DNA from: Nocardioides litoris
GTDB taxonomy: Bacteria; Actinomycetota; Actinomycetes; Propionibacteriales; Nocardioidaceae
Direction of reading: 5' to 3'
Assembly: GCF_006346315.1 (NCBI RefSeq)
Contig: NZ_VDMR01000010.1
Span: 62,001 to 126,000 of the forward strand
Length of the DNA: 64,000 bases
Shown here piece by piece: positions 33,066-40,093 of the stretch (position 1 is its first letter; each line of letters starts with the position of its first letter). The translations under genes and the position numbers were made by a program. The notes under the pieces were generated by a model. That model was given only the letters and a program-made list of their open reading frames with translations, was not told where the DNA came from and did not search any database.

Positions 33066-34006
33066 CCCCGGCCGTGTGGGGCGCGGTGCTCGGCGCCACG
33101 GCCGGGCTCAGCCTGCTGCTCGTCGTACGCCGGGTTGTGGCGATCCGCCGCCCGTCGCTGGCCCAGCGGGTGCTGCCCTACGTGCGCGACGTCGCGACGG
33201 TCGGCGGGACGCCCCGGCCGCTCGGGATCGGGGAGGAGCCGGCGTCACGCTCGGCCGTGGCGGGGGTGTTCGGGCCGCTGCTGCGCTCGGCGGCCCAGTC
33301 GGTCGAGCGGGTGCTCGGCGGGGCACGCTCGGTCGAGCGGCGGCTCGAGCGCGCCGGGATCGACAAGACCGTGCTCGAGCTCCGCGTCGAGCAGGTGGTC
33401 TGGGGCCTGGTCGCGTTCGCCGTGGTCGCAGCCTGGTCGCTGCTGCGTGCGCTCGCCGGGCCGATCTCGCTCGCCGGCGCGGGCCTGCTCTGCCTGGTCG
33501 CGTTCGCCAGCGGGGTGCTGGCCCGCGACTCGTGGTTGACCAGCCAGGCCACGGCCCGGGAGCGTCGCATCCTGGCCGAGTTCCCGACCGTCGCCGAGCT
33601 CCTCGCCCTCGCCGTCGCGGCCGGTGAGGGTCCGGTCGCCGCGCTCGACCGCGTCGTACGGCGCAGCGGCGGCGAGCTGTCCCGCGACCTCGCCCGAGTG
33701 CTGGCCGCGGTCCGCACCGGCGAACCCGTCGGGCCGGCCTTCGACCGGATGGCCGCGACCTCGGGCCTGCCGCTGGTCTCCCGCTTCGCCCAGGGCGTGG
33801 CCATCGCCATCGAGCGCGGCACCCCGCTCGCCGACGTGCTCCACGCCCAGGCCGGCGACGTCCGCGAGGCCGGGCGCCGCGAGCTCATCGAGGTCGCGGC
33901 GCGCCGCGAGGTGCTGATGATGGTGCCCGTCGTCTTCCTCGTGCTCCCCGTCACCGTTCTCTTCGCGTTCTACCCCGGCTTCATCGGGCTCTCGCTCACC
34001 ACCTGA
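33062..34006 (+). CDS. tadC: TadC-type membrane platform protein
   Basis: 314 residues with the same topology as TadB: N-terminal anchor, paired membrane segments around 115-160, T2SS-F domain (FPTVAELLALAVAAGEGPVA, AALDRVVRRSGG, SGLPLVSRFAQGVAIAIERG) and a C-terminal segment (VPVVFLVLPVTVLFAFYPGF). TadB and TadC form the inner-membrane platform of the pilus. It overlaps tadB by four bases and precedes the pilin-like gene by 42 bases. Confidence 0.9.
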   Translation: MTPAVWGAVLGATAGLSLLLVVRRVVAIRRPSLAQRVLPYVRDVATVGGTPRPLGIGEEPASRSAVAGVFGPLLRSAAQSVERVLGGARSVERRLERAGIDKTVLELRVEQVVWGLVAFAVVAAWSLLRALAGPISLAGAGLLCLVAFASGVLARDSWLTSQATARERRILAEFPTVAELLALAVAAGEGPVAALDRVVRRSGGELSRDLARVLAAVRTGEPVGPAFDRMAATSGLPLVSRFAQGVAIAIERGTPLADVLHAQAGDVREAGRRELIEVAARREVLMMVPVVFLVLPVTVLFAFYPGFIGLSLTT

Positions 34007-34048
34007 CCCACCACCCGACCGCACCCCCCACTCTCGGAAGGAACCACC

Positions 34049-34243
34049 ATGGGGAGACTCCACGACCTGTTCCTGCGGCTCTGCGTCGCGCTCCTGCTGC
34101 CGCCGCGCGAGCGCGAGCGCGGCGACGTGCCCGGCTGGGTGCTCGTCACCGTGATGTCGGCCGGCATCGTCGGCGTGCTCTACTCCTTCGCCAAGCCGCA
34201 GCTCAAGGGCATGCTCGACGCGGCCCTCAGCTCGGTGCAGTAG
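34049..34243 (+). CDS. Flp-type pilin-like small protein
   Basis: 64 residues: a basic leader (PPRERERGD) followed by VPGWVLVTVMSAGIVGVLYS, a single hydrophobic helix, and a short C-terminus. Position after tadABC and the leader-helix layout are those of actinobacterial Flp pilins. The canonical leader-peptidase Gly-x-x-x-x-Glu site is not obvious, and no prepilin peptidase gene is present. It is preceded by AGGAA. Confidence 0.65.
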   Translation: MGRLHDLFLRLCVALLLPPRERERGDVPGWVLVTVMSAGIVGVLYSFAKPQLKGMLDAALSSVQ

Positions 34244-34245
34244 CC

Positions 34246-34632
34246 GTGGCGCGCCGACGCGACGAGCGCGGCGCGGCCGTCGTCGACTTCGTGCTGGTGC
34301 TCGTCATCCTGCTGCCGCTCGTCCTGGGCGTCGTGCAGGTGGCGCTGACCCTGCACGTGCGCAACACGCTCGCCTCGGCCGCCGCGGAGGGCGCCCGGTA
34401 CGGCGCCACCCAGGGTCGTACGCCGGCCGACGCGACCGCGCGCACCCGCGAGCAGGTGCGGGGTGTGGTCTCGGGACGGTTTGCCGACGGCGTCACCGCA
34501 CGGCGGGTCGACGTGGGCGGGGTGCCGAGCGTGGAGGTCCGGGTGTCGGCGAAGGTCCCGGCGCTCGGGCTCGGCGGACCGGGCATCGAGGTCAGCGTCG
34601 AGGGCCACGCGCCGCTGGAGCCCGACCCGTGA
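34246..34632 (+). CDS. TadE-like minor pilin
   Basis: 128 residues. The DERGAAVVDFVLVLVILLPL motif (Gly-Ala with a membrane helix, Asp/Glu at position +5) is the TadE hallmark. A pseudopilin ectodomain follows (VRNTLASAAAEGARYGA). GTG start two bases after the pilin stop. Its stop overlaps the next gene. Confidence 0.85.
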   Translation: MARRRDERGAAVVDFVLVLVILLPLVLGVVQVALTLHVRNTLASAAAEGARYGATQGRTPADATARTREQVRGVVSGRFADGVTARRVDVGGVPSVEVRVSAKVPALGLGGPGIEVSVEGHAPLEPDP

Positions 34633-35084
34633 CCCGCCGTGCCTACCGGACCCGTGACGACCGGGGGAGCGCCGTGGTCGAGATGGTCTGGCTCGGGTTC
34701 CTGCTGCTGGTGCCGCTGACCTGGGTCGTGGTGTCGGTCTTCGACGTGCAGCGCGGGGCGTTCGCCACCACCTCGGCCGCCCGGTCCGCCGCCCGGGCCT
34801 ACGCGCTCGCGCCCACCGACGCCGCTGGCGCCCGGGCGGCGACGGAGGCGGCGCGCCAGGCCCTGGCTGACCAGGGCGTGCGGGACGTGCCTGTCGAGGT
34901 GGCGGTCAGCTGCACGCCGTACCCCCGGCAGTGCCACAGCGGCACCTCGGTCATCACCGTCCGCGTCGACACCGCGGTCGACCTGCGGCTGCCCGACGTG
35001 CTCGGCGGCGGCCGGCCGACCTTCTCGCTCGACGCGACCCACACGGTGCCGATCGGGCAGTACCAGGAGGTCACCGGTGGCTGA
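34629..35084 (+). CDS. TadE/TadF-like minor pilin
   Basis: 151 residues with DRGSAVVEMVWLGFLLLVPL, the TadE-type pseudopilin start, and an ectodomain with two Cys (SCTPYPRQCHSG) able to form a disulfide. GTG start overlapping the upstream gene by four bases and overlapping the downstream gene by eight. Confidence 0.82.
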   Translation: MTRRAYRTRDDRGSAVVEMVWLGFLLLVPLTWVVVSVFDVQRGAFATTSAARSAARAYALAPTDAAGARAATEAARQALADQGVRDVPVEVAVSCTPYPRQCHSGTSVITVRVDTAVDLRLPDVLGGGRPTFSLDATHTVPIGQYQEVTGG

Positions 35085-35529
35085 GTCGTGCCGCTGGGCC
35101 CGCGGCGAGCGCGGGTCGGTGACCCCGCTCATCATCGGGTTCGCGGTGATCCTCATGGTGCTGGTCGCCGTCGTGCTCGACGCCAGCGCCGCCTTCGTCA
35201 AGCGCCAGGACCTCGGCACCCTCGCCGAGGGCGCCGCCTTGCAGGGCGCCGACCTCGGCGCCGAGGGCCGCGAGGTCTACACCGGCGGGCTCACCGACGC
35301 GCCGCTGCGGGTCACGCCCTCGGCCGCCTCCGCCGCCGTCCGCACCTACCTGCGCCAGGTCGGCGCGTACGACGCCCACCCCGGCCTGGCCGTCGCCGTG
35401 CGGGTCGAGGGGCCGCGGGTCACCGTCGAGCTCACCGCCCCCGCCGAGCTGCCCCTGACCTTCCCCGGCGCCAGCGAGACCGCCAGCGTCACCGGCCGCG
35501 GCTCGGCCGTCACCGACCCCGAGACGTGA
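35077..35529 (+). CDS. TadG/Rv3660c-type pilus-assembly protein
   Basis: 150 residues with RGERGSVTPLIIGFAVILMV, a TadG-like N-terminal helix, then DASAAFVKRQDLGTLAEGAA and a short beta-rich ectodomain. It is the last of seven tad genes. The full-length TadG von Willebrand domain of proteobacteria is absent; the short form is usual in actinobacteria. Confidence 0.8.
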   Translation: MAESCRWARGERGSVTPLIIGFAVILMVLVAVVLDASAAFVKRQDLGTLAEGAALQGADLGAEGREVYTGGLTDAPLRVTPSAASAAVRTYLRQVGAYDAHPGLAVAVRVEGPRVTVELTAPAELPLTFPGASETASVTGRGSAVTDPET

Positions 35530-35568
35530 GCCGACGCCCTGTTCGGAGGGGCCAGGCACGCTGCCCTC

Positions 35569-35740
35569 GTGGACGGCGACGAGACCACCGACACCTCCGC
35601 GGCCGGCGACCGGGTCGTCGTGGCCCCGTGGCCGACGCGCTCGACTCCGAGGGCCCGCTCGCGCCCGACTGGCTGTGCCGTGCGGCGTCGTACGACGCCT
35701 CGCGCAGCGGTACGCGGTCGACCCCGAGGTTTGACGGCCG
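35569..35740 (+). pseudogene. possible frameshifted small gene
   Basis: Between the last tad gene and the YbaB-like gene, GTG 35569 opens a frame with coding-type third positions (DGDETTDTSAAGDRVV). At about 35620 the coding bias jumps to another frame, reading VADALDSEGPLAPDWLCRAA to about 35700. The junction carries a duplicated GTGGCC (GTGGCCCCGTGGCC); removing eight bases would join the frames. No intact product can be read. Treated as a possible decayed gene, with low confidence. Confidence 0.25.
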
Positions 35741-35787
35741 GCCCGACCGGTCATGCCCCCCGGGACATCCGCGACCCGAGGAGCCTC

Positions 35788-36363
35788 ATGCAGGAGCTCA
35801 CCGACCCGGCCGGCGTGCTGACCGTCCGGGTCCACGACGGACGGCTCGACAGCGTGCTGGTCCGGGCCAGCTGGCGTGACCACCACCCCGACGCCGAGTC
35901 GATCTCCCGGGCGTTGACGGCGCTGGTGCGCCGCGCCCTCCAGCCCGCGGCCGACAGGGCGCCCACCACCGACGGCACCGACGGTGACGCGACCTGGCGC
36001 CCCACCCTGCAGCCGATGGACCCGGCCCGCGCCCGCGTGGTCTGGGACGAGATCCACGCCCACCGGCGGCTGCTGCAGCGCCGCCGCGAGCGGGCCCGCA
36101 CCGACCCGCAGCCGCTCTGGCGCGCTCCCGACCCGGTCGCTGACAGCCAGGGCCGCTGCTTCCTCGGGTACGACGCCGCCGGGCGCGTCGACGCGATCGC
36201 GCTGAGCCCCCGCGCCCTGGTCGGCGCGACCGGGCAGAAGCTCACCGACCTGCTGTCCGAGACGCTGCGCGGCGTCGAGCTCGACCGGTCGCAACGGGCC
36301 GACCCCGACGCCGCCCGGCTCGACGAGCACCGCGCCGCCGTCCGCGACCTGCTCCGCGGCTGA
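35788..36363 (+). CDS. YbaB/EspL-like protein
   Basis: 191 residues. Two similar segments of the YbaB/EbfC type are visible: GVLTVRVHDGRLDSVLVRA with a following helix, and RCFLGYDAAGRVDAIALSP with TGQKLTDLLSETLRG. ATG 35788 follows CGAGGAG; longer in-frame starts lack coding bias. YbaB-like genes commonly accompany WXG100-type substrates in actinobacteria, and the next gene fits that. No secretion ATPase is nearby. Family call is tentative. Confidence 0.5.
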   Translation: MQELTDPAGVLTVRVHDGRLDSVLVRASWRDHHPDAESISRALTALVRRALQPAADRAPTTDGTDGDATWRPTLQPMDPARARVVWDEIHAHRRLLQRRRERARTDPQPLWRAPDPVADSQGRCFLGYDAAGRVDAIALSPRALVGATGQKLTDLLSETLRGVELDRSQRADPDAARLDEHRAAVRDLLRG

Positions 36364-36411
36364 CGCCGCCGGCCCGCCGCAGCCAACGCCAGCCGACTCC
36401 CAGGAGGACCC

Positions 36412-37692
36412 GTGTCCGTCGAGCAGACGATCCAGATGATCAACCAGGCGTGCGACGACATGGTCGACGCCTACGCCACCCTCGCCGAGAGCGCCGCGCC
36501 CGCGATGGACGAGCTGACCACGACCATCGGTCGCATCCGGCAGTGGAAGTACGTCAGCCGGGTCAACGGCGGGCCCCCGATGACCGAGTACCGCGACACC
36601 CAGTACAACGGCTGGGAGAAGGCCGTCATGTGGTTCGGCGGGATGTCGTGGACCGAGGAGGAGGTGCCGCACCCGCGCGCCGACGAGGCGCGGGCTCGGG
36701 TGCAGGAGCTCCTGGGCGTGGCCAACGCCAACGACGCCCAGTTCGAGCTCGACATGGACGACATCGCCCAGACGCCGCGGGTGCTGGGCCAGCTGCTGGG
36801 CGGCTGGCTCACGATCCGCGACACCTTCACCCAGCAGGTCGCGCAGGGCATCCCCTCCGACGTCGCCTACATCCCGACCTCCGGCAGCATCGCCGGCTGG
36901 TCGAGCCCGTCCGCTGCTGCGGCGTACGCCACCGTCGTCGGGTCGCAGAACAGCGCCGCCGACACCGCCGTCGACGTGATGAGCGGCCTGCTCGACAACG
37001 CCGCCGCGTTCCTGGCCAGCCTGCAGGAGAGCCTGGCCGGGTTCGCCGCCCTCACCCTCGACCTCGACCGCTACTACAGCGACCTGGTCAGCAAGGGCGC
37101 CGGCATCGTGACCGGCATGGAGAAGCCGTCGTTCGGGCTGGTCAGCGACGCCATCGACCTGGGCTTCACCGCGGTCAACGGCCTGAAGGAGCAGGAGGTC
37201 AGCACCGCCCAGACGTTCGGCTCGATGCTCAACAGCACCATCCAGGCGCTCCTGCAGATCGAGACCCTGAGCAACGAGATCAACGGCATGGGGGAGACCT
37301 CCGGCGAGAACGGCTGGCCGGCCCCGATCGCGGTGACCTACACCGACGAGGGCGACCCGACCGACGCCCAGCTCGTCACCCACGCGCAGTACTTCCTCGA
37401 CCACGCTGCCTTCTGGGACGACATGTCCTCGACCCTCAGCACGTTGAGCACCCAGGCCGGCGGCACGGTGGAGCTGCCCGTGATGTACACCCGCGTGCCG
37501 ACGTTCTCCGCCGACCAGTCGATCGCGCTCAACGGCCTCAGCAACCGGCTCGAGACCGACGTGCTGCGCCGCGGGTCGACCCAGACCGCGGCCATCAGCA
37601 CCAAGCTGCGCCAGGTCATGGAGACCTACCTGCAGCAGGAGGCCGCGAACGCCGAGCAGATCCGCCAGGTCAAGGAGCGCATCGGCGCCTGA
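36412..37692 (+). CDS. large helical protein with a WXG-like central segment
   Basis: 426 residues, no signal peptide, no membrane segment. The central part (about residues 160-235: IAGWSSPSAAAAYATVVGSQ, then NSAADTAVDVMSGLLDNAAA) matches the pattern of WXG100-type type VII secretion substrates, with long helices before and after. The last 50 residues form a coiled-coil-like helix (RQVMETYLQQEAANAEQIRQ). An AGGAGGA site precedes the GTG at 36412. It follows the YbaB-like gene by 48 bases. Probably a secreted or surface helical protein; not a recognised named family. Confidence 0.5.
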   Translation: MSVEQTIQMINQACDDMVDAYATLAESAAPAMDELTTTIGRIRQWKYVSRVNGGPPMTEYRDTQYNGWEKAVMWFGGMSWTEEEVPHPRADEARARVQELLGVANANDAQFELDMDDIAQTPRVLGQLLGGWLTIRDTFTQQVAQGIPSDVAYIPTSGSIAGWSSPSAAAAYATVVGSQNSAADTAVDVMSGLLDNAAAFLASLQESLAGFAALTLDLDRYYSDLVSKGAGIVTGMEKPSFGLVSDAIDLGFTAVNGLKEQEVSTAQTFGSMLNSTIQALLQIETLSNEINGMGETSGENGWPAPIAVTYTDEGDPTDAQLVTHAQYFLDHAAFWDDMSSTLSTLSTQAGGTVELPVMYTRVPTFSADQSIALNGLSNRLETDVLRRGSTQTAAISTKLRQVMETYLQQEAANAEQIRQVKERIGA

Positions 37693-37709
37693 GCCGGGCG
37701 CAAACGCAT

Positions 37710-37738
37710 TTGTGAGTGAGTGCTCACTCACTTACGCT
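37710..37738 (+). promoter_or_regulatory. TetR promoter with overlapping 20-bp palindromic operator
   Basis: TTGTGA (37710-37715), 17-base spacer and TACGCT (37733-37738) form a near-consensus promoter. A perfect palindrome GTGAGTGAG-TG-CTCACTCAC (37712-37731) covers the -35 and spacer. The transcription start would fall on the ATG (37746), giving a leaderless mRNA. The regulator encoded immediately downstream almost certainly binds here and represses itself and the ABC genes. Confidence 0.75.
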
Positions 37739-37745
37739 CGTCGGC

Positions 37746-38354
37746 ATGAGCCCACGAGCGCGCGCGATGGCGCCCGAGGACCGGCGCGAGGCGCTGGTCG
37801 ACACCACGCTCCGGCTGATGCGCGAGCACGGCCGGCAGGTCACGACGCGGCAGATCGCCGAGGCCGCAGGCGTGGCCGAGGGGACGATCTTCCGGGTCGT
37901 GGAGTCCAAGGACGAGCTGGTCGACGCGGCCATCGCCCGCGCCTTCCAGCCCGGCGACCTCGTACGACGCCTCGAGGAGGTCGACCGCACCCTGCCGCTC
38001 GAGCGGCGGCTGGTCATGGTCACCTCGATCCTGCAGCAGCGGTTCCGCGCGACGTTCGCGCTGATGGCGAAGGTCGGGCTGGTGCGCCCGCCCGACCACC
38101 TCCACGACAGCGCCGAGGCAGACGCCTGGCGGGCCCGGCTCGCCGGGCTGCTCACCGACGTCATCGGCGACGACGCCGACCGGTTCGCCGGCGGGGTCGA
38201 CCACGCCGTCCACGTGCTCCGGCTGCTCACCTTCGCCGGCAGCCACCAGCACGTCGCCGACGACCGGCTGCTCACGCCCGAGCAGATCGTCGACACCGTC
38301 CTGCACGGCCTGCTCGACCGCGACGACCGCGACGACCGGGACGAGGTGGCCTGA
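37746..38354 (+). CDS. TetR-family regulator of the ABC exporter
   Basis: 202 residues. N-terminal TetR helix-turn-helix: RREALVDTTLRLMREHGRQV and TTRQIAEAAGVAEGTIFRVV. The C-terminal ligand domain is unremarkable (RLVMVTSILQQRF). ATG 37746 is chosen because the promoter predicts a leaderless start. The stop overlaps the first ABC gene by one base (TGATG). It probably senses an exported toxic compound. Confidence 0.92.
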   Translation: MSPRARAMAPEDRREALVDTTLRLMREHGRQVTTRQIAEAAGVAEGTIFRVVESKDELVDAAIARAFQPGDLVRRLEEVDRTLPLERRLVMVTSILQQRFRATFALMAKVGLVRPPDHLHDSAEADAWRARLAGLLTDVIGDDADRFAGGVDHAVHVLRLLTFAGSHQHVADDRLLTPEQIVDTVLHGLLDRDDRDDRDEVA

Positions 38355-40093
38355 TGCTGCTCCGCCTCCTGCGCGAGCGCCTCCCGGCGTACCGGTCCTG
38401 GTTGCTGGCCGTCGTCGGCCTGCAGCTGGTCAGCGTCGTCGCGATGCTCTACCTGCCCAGCCTCAACGCGCGCATCATCGACGACGGCATCGCCACCGGC
38501 GACACCGGCGAGATCGTCCGCCTCGGCGCGATCATGCTCGGCGTCTCGGTCCTGCAGATCGCGGGCTCCGTCGGCGCCGCCTGGTACGGCGCCCGCACGG
38601 CCATGGCGTTCGGGCGCGACCTGCGCGGCGAGGTCTTCGCACGCGTCGGCACGTTCTCGGCCCGCGAGCTCAACCAGCTCGGTGCGCCCTCGCTCATCAC
38701 CCGCGGCACCAACGACGTCACCCAGGTGCAGATGCTGGTGCTGATGACCTGCCTGATCGCCGCGTCCGCGCCGATCATGATGGTCGGCGGCGTCGTGATG
38801 GCGCTGCGCGAGGACGTCGGCCTCGGGTGGATCCTCGCCGTCGTCGTGCCGGCGCTGTTCCTCTCCGTCGGGTTCGTCATCAGCCGGATGGTGCCGAGCT
38901 TCCGGCTCATGCAGGGCCGCATCGACGAGGTCAACCGGGTGCTGCGCGAGCAGATCACAGGCATCCGCGTGGTGCGGGCGTTCGTGCGCGAGCCCCACGA
39001 GCGCGAGCGGTTCGGCCGCGCCAACGACGACCTCACCGAGGTCGCCACCCGCGCCGGCCGCTGGATGGCCACGATGTTCCCGCTGGTGATGCTCGTGGTC
39101 AACGTTGCCAGCGTCGGTGTCGTCTGGTTCGGCGGCCACCGCGTCGACAGCGGCGAGATGGGCGTGGGCGCGCTGACGGCGTTCCTGAGCTACCTGATGC
39201 AGATCCTGATGTCGATCATGATGGGCACGTTCATGCTGATGCAGGTGCCTCGCTCCGCGGTGTGCGCCGACCGCATCATCGAGGTGCTCGACACCGAGTC
39301 CTCCGTCGTCCCGCCGGCCGAGCCCGTCCCCCCCGACCCGGCCCGCCGCGGCGAGCTCGACCTCGAGGGCGTCACCTTCAGCTACCCCGGCGCCGAGGCC
39401 CCCGTCCTCAGCGACGTCACCCTCCGCGCCCGACCCGGCCGCACGCTCGCGGTCATCGGGTCCACCGGCTCGGGCAAGACCACCCTGGTCAACCTCGTGC
39501 CGCGGCTCTTCGACGCCACCGGGGGCACCGTCCGGGTCGCCGGCGTCGACGTGCGCGACCTCGACCCGCAGGTGCTGTGGGGGCAGATCGGCCTCGTGCC
39601 GCAGAAGGGCTACCTGTTCACCGGCACCGTCGGCGACAACCTGCGCCACGGCCGCGCCGACGCCACCGACGAGGAGCTGTGGGCCGCGCTCGAGGTCGCG
39701 CAGGGCCGCGACTTCGTCGAGGCGCTGCCCGAGGGCCTCGACGCCCCGGTCGCCCAGGGCGGCACCAACTTCAGCGGCGGCCAGCGGCAGCGGCTGGCCA
39801 TCGCCCGCGCCGTCGTACGGCGGCCCGGGATCTACCTGTTCGACGACGCGTTCTCCGCCCTCGACCTGGCCACCGACGCCCGGGTGCGCGCGGCGCTGGC
39901 CGGGGTGACCACCGACGCCACCGTGGTCGTGATCGCCCAGCGGGTGTCGACCATCCGCGACGCCGAGGAGATCGTCGTGCTCGACGACGGCCGCGTCGTC
40001 GGCCACGGCACGCACGAGGAGCTGCTCGAGACCTGCGCGACGTACCAGGAGATCGTCGCCTCCCAGCTGACCGCCGAGGAGGCCGTGGCATGA
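38354..40093 (+). CDS. ABC exporter half (membrane plus ATPase), degenerate Walker B
   Basis: 579 residues: six membrane segments (1-300) and a C-terminal ATPase. Walker A is GSTGSGKTT, Q-loop GLVPQKGYLF, signature FSGGQRQR. Walker B ends IYLFDDAFSALD, so the catalytic Glu after the Walker B Asp is Asp. This is the pattern of the degenerate half of heterodimeric exporters (LmrC, TM287, BmrC). It is coupled to the second half by a four-base overlap. The likely role is multidrug or lipid export. Confidence 0.9.
   Translation: MLLRLLRERLPAYRSWLLAVVGLQLVSVVAMLYLPSLNARIIDDGIATGDTGEIVRLGAIMLGVSVLQIAGSVGAAWYGARTAMAFGRDLRGEVFARVGTFSARELNQLGAPSLITRGTNDVTQVQMLVLMTCLIAASAPIMMVGGVVMALREDVGLGWILAVVVPALFLSVGFVISRMVPSFRLMQGRIDEVNRVLREQITGIRVVRAFVREPHERERFGRANDDLTEVATRAGRWMATMFPLVMLVVNVASVGVVWFGGHRVDSGEMGVGALTAFLSYLMQILMSIMMGTFMLMQVPRSAVCADRIIEVLDTESSVVPPAEPVPPDPARRGELDLEGVTFSYPGAEAPVLSDVTLRARPGRTLAVIGSTGSGKTTLVNLVPRLFDATGGTVRVAGVDVRDLDPQVLWGQIGLVPQKGYLFTGTVGDNLRHGRADATDEELWAALEVAQGRDFVEALPEGLDAPVAQGGTNFSGGQRQRLAIARAVVRRPGIYLFDDAFSALDLATDARVRAALAGVTTDATVVVIAQRVSTIRDAEEIVVLDDGRVVGHGTHEELLETCATYQEIVASQLTAEEAVA

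Noticed and set aside
35569..36363. Longer start (GTG 35569) for the YbaB-like gene
   Set aside because: The extra 73 residues are Arg/Thr/Pro-rich with non-coding third positions after about 35620; ATG 35788 has a good ribosome site.
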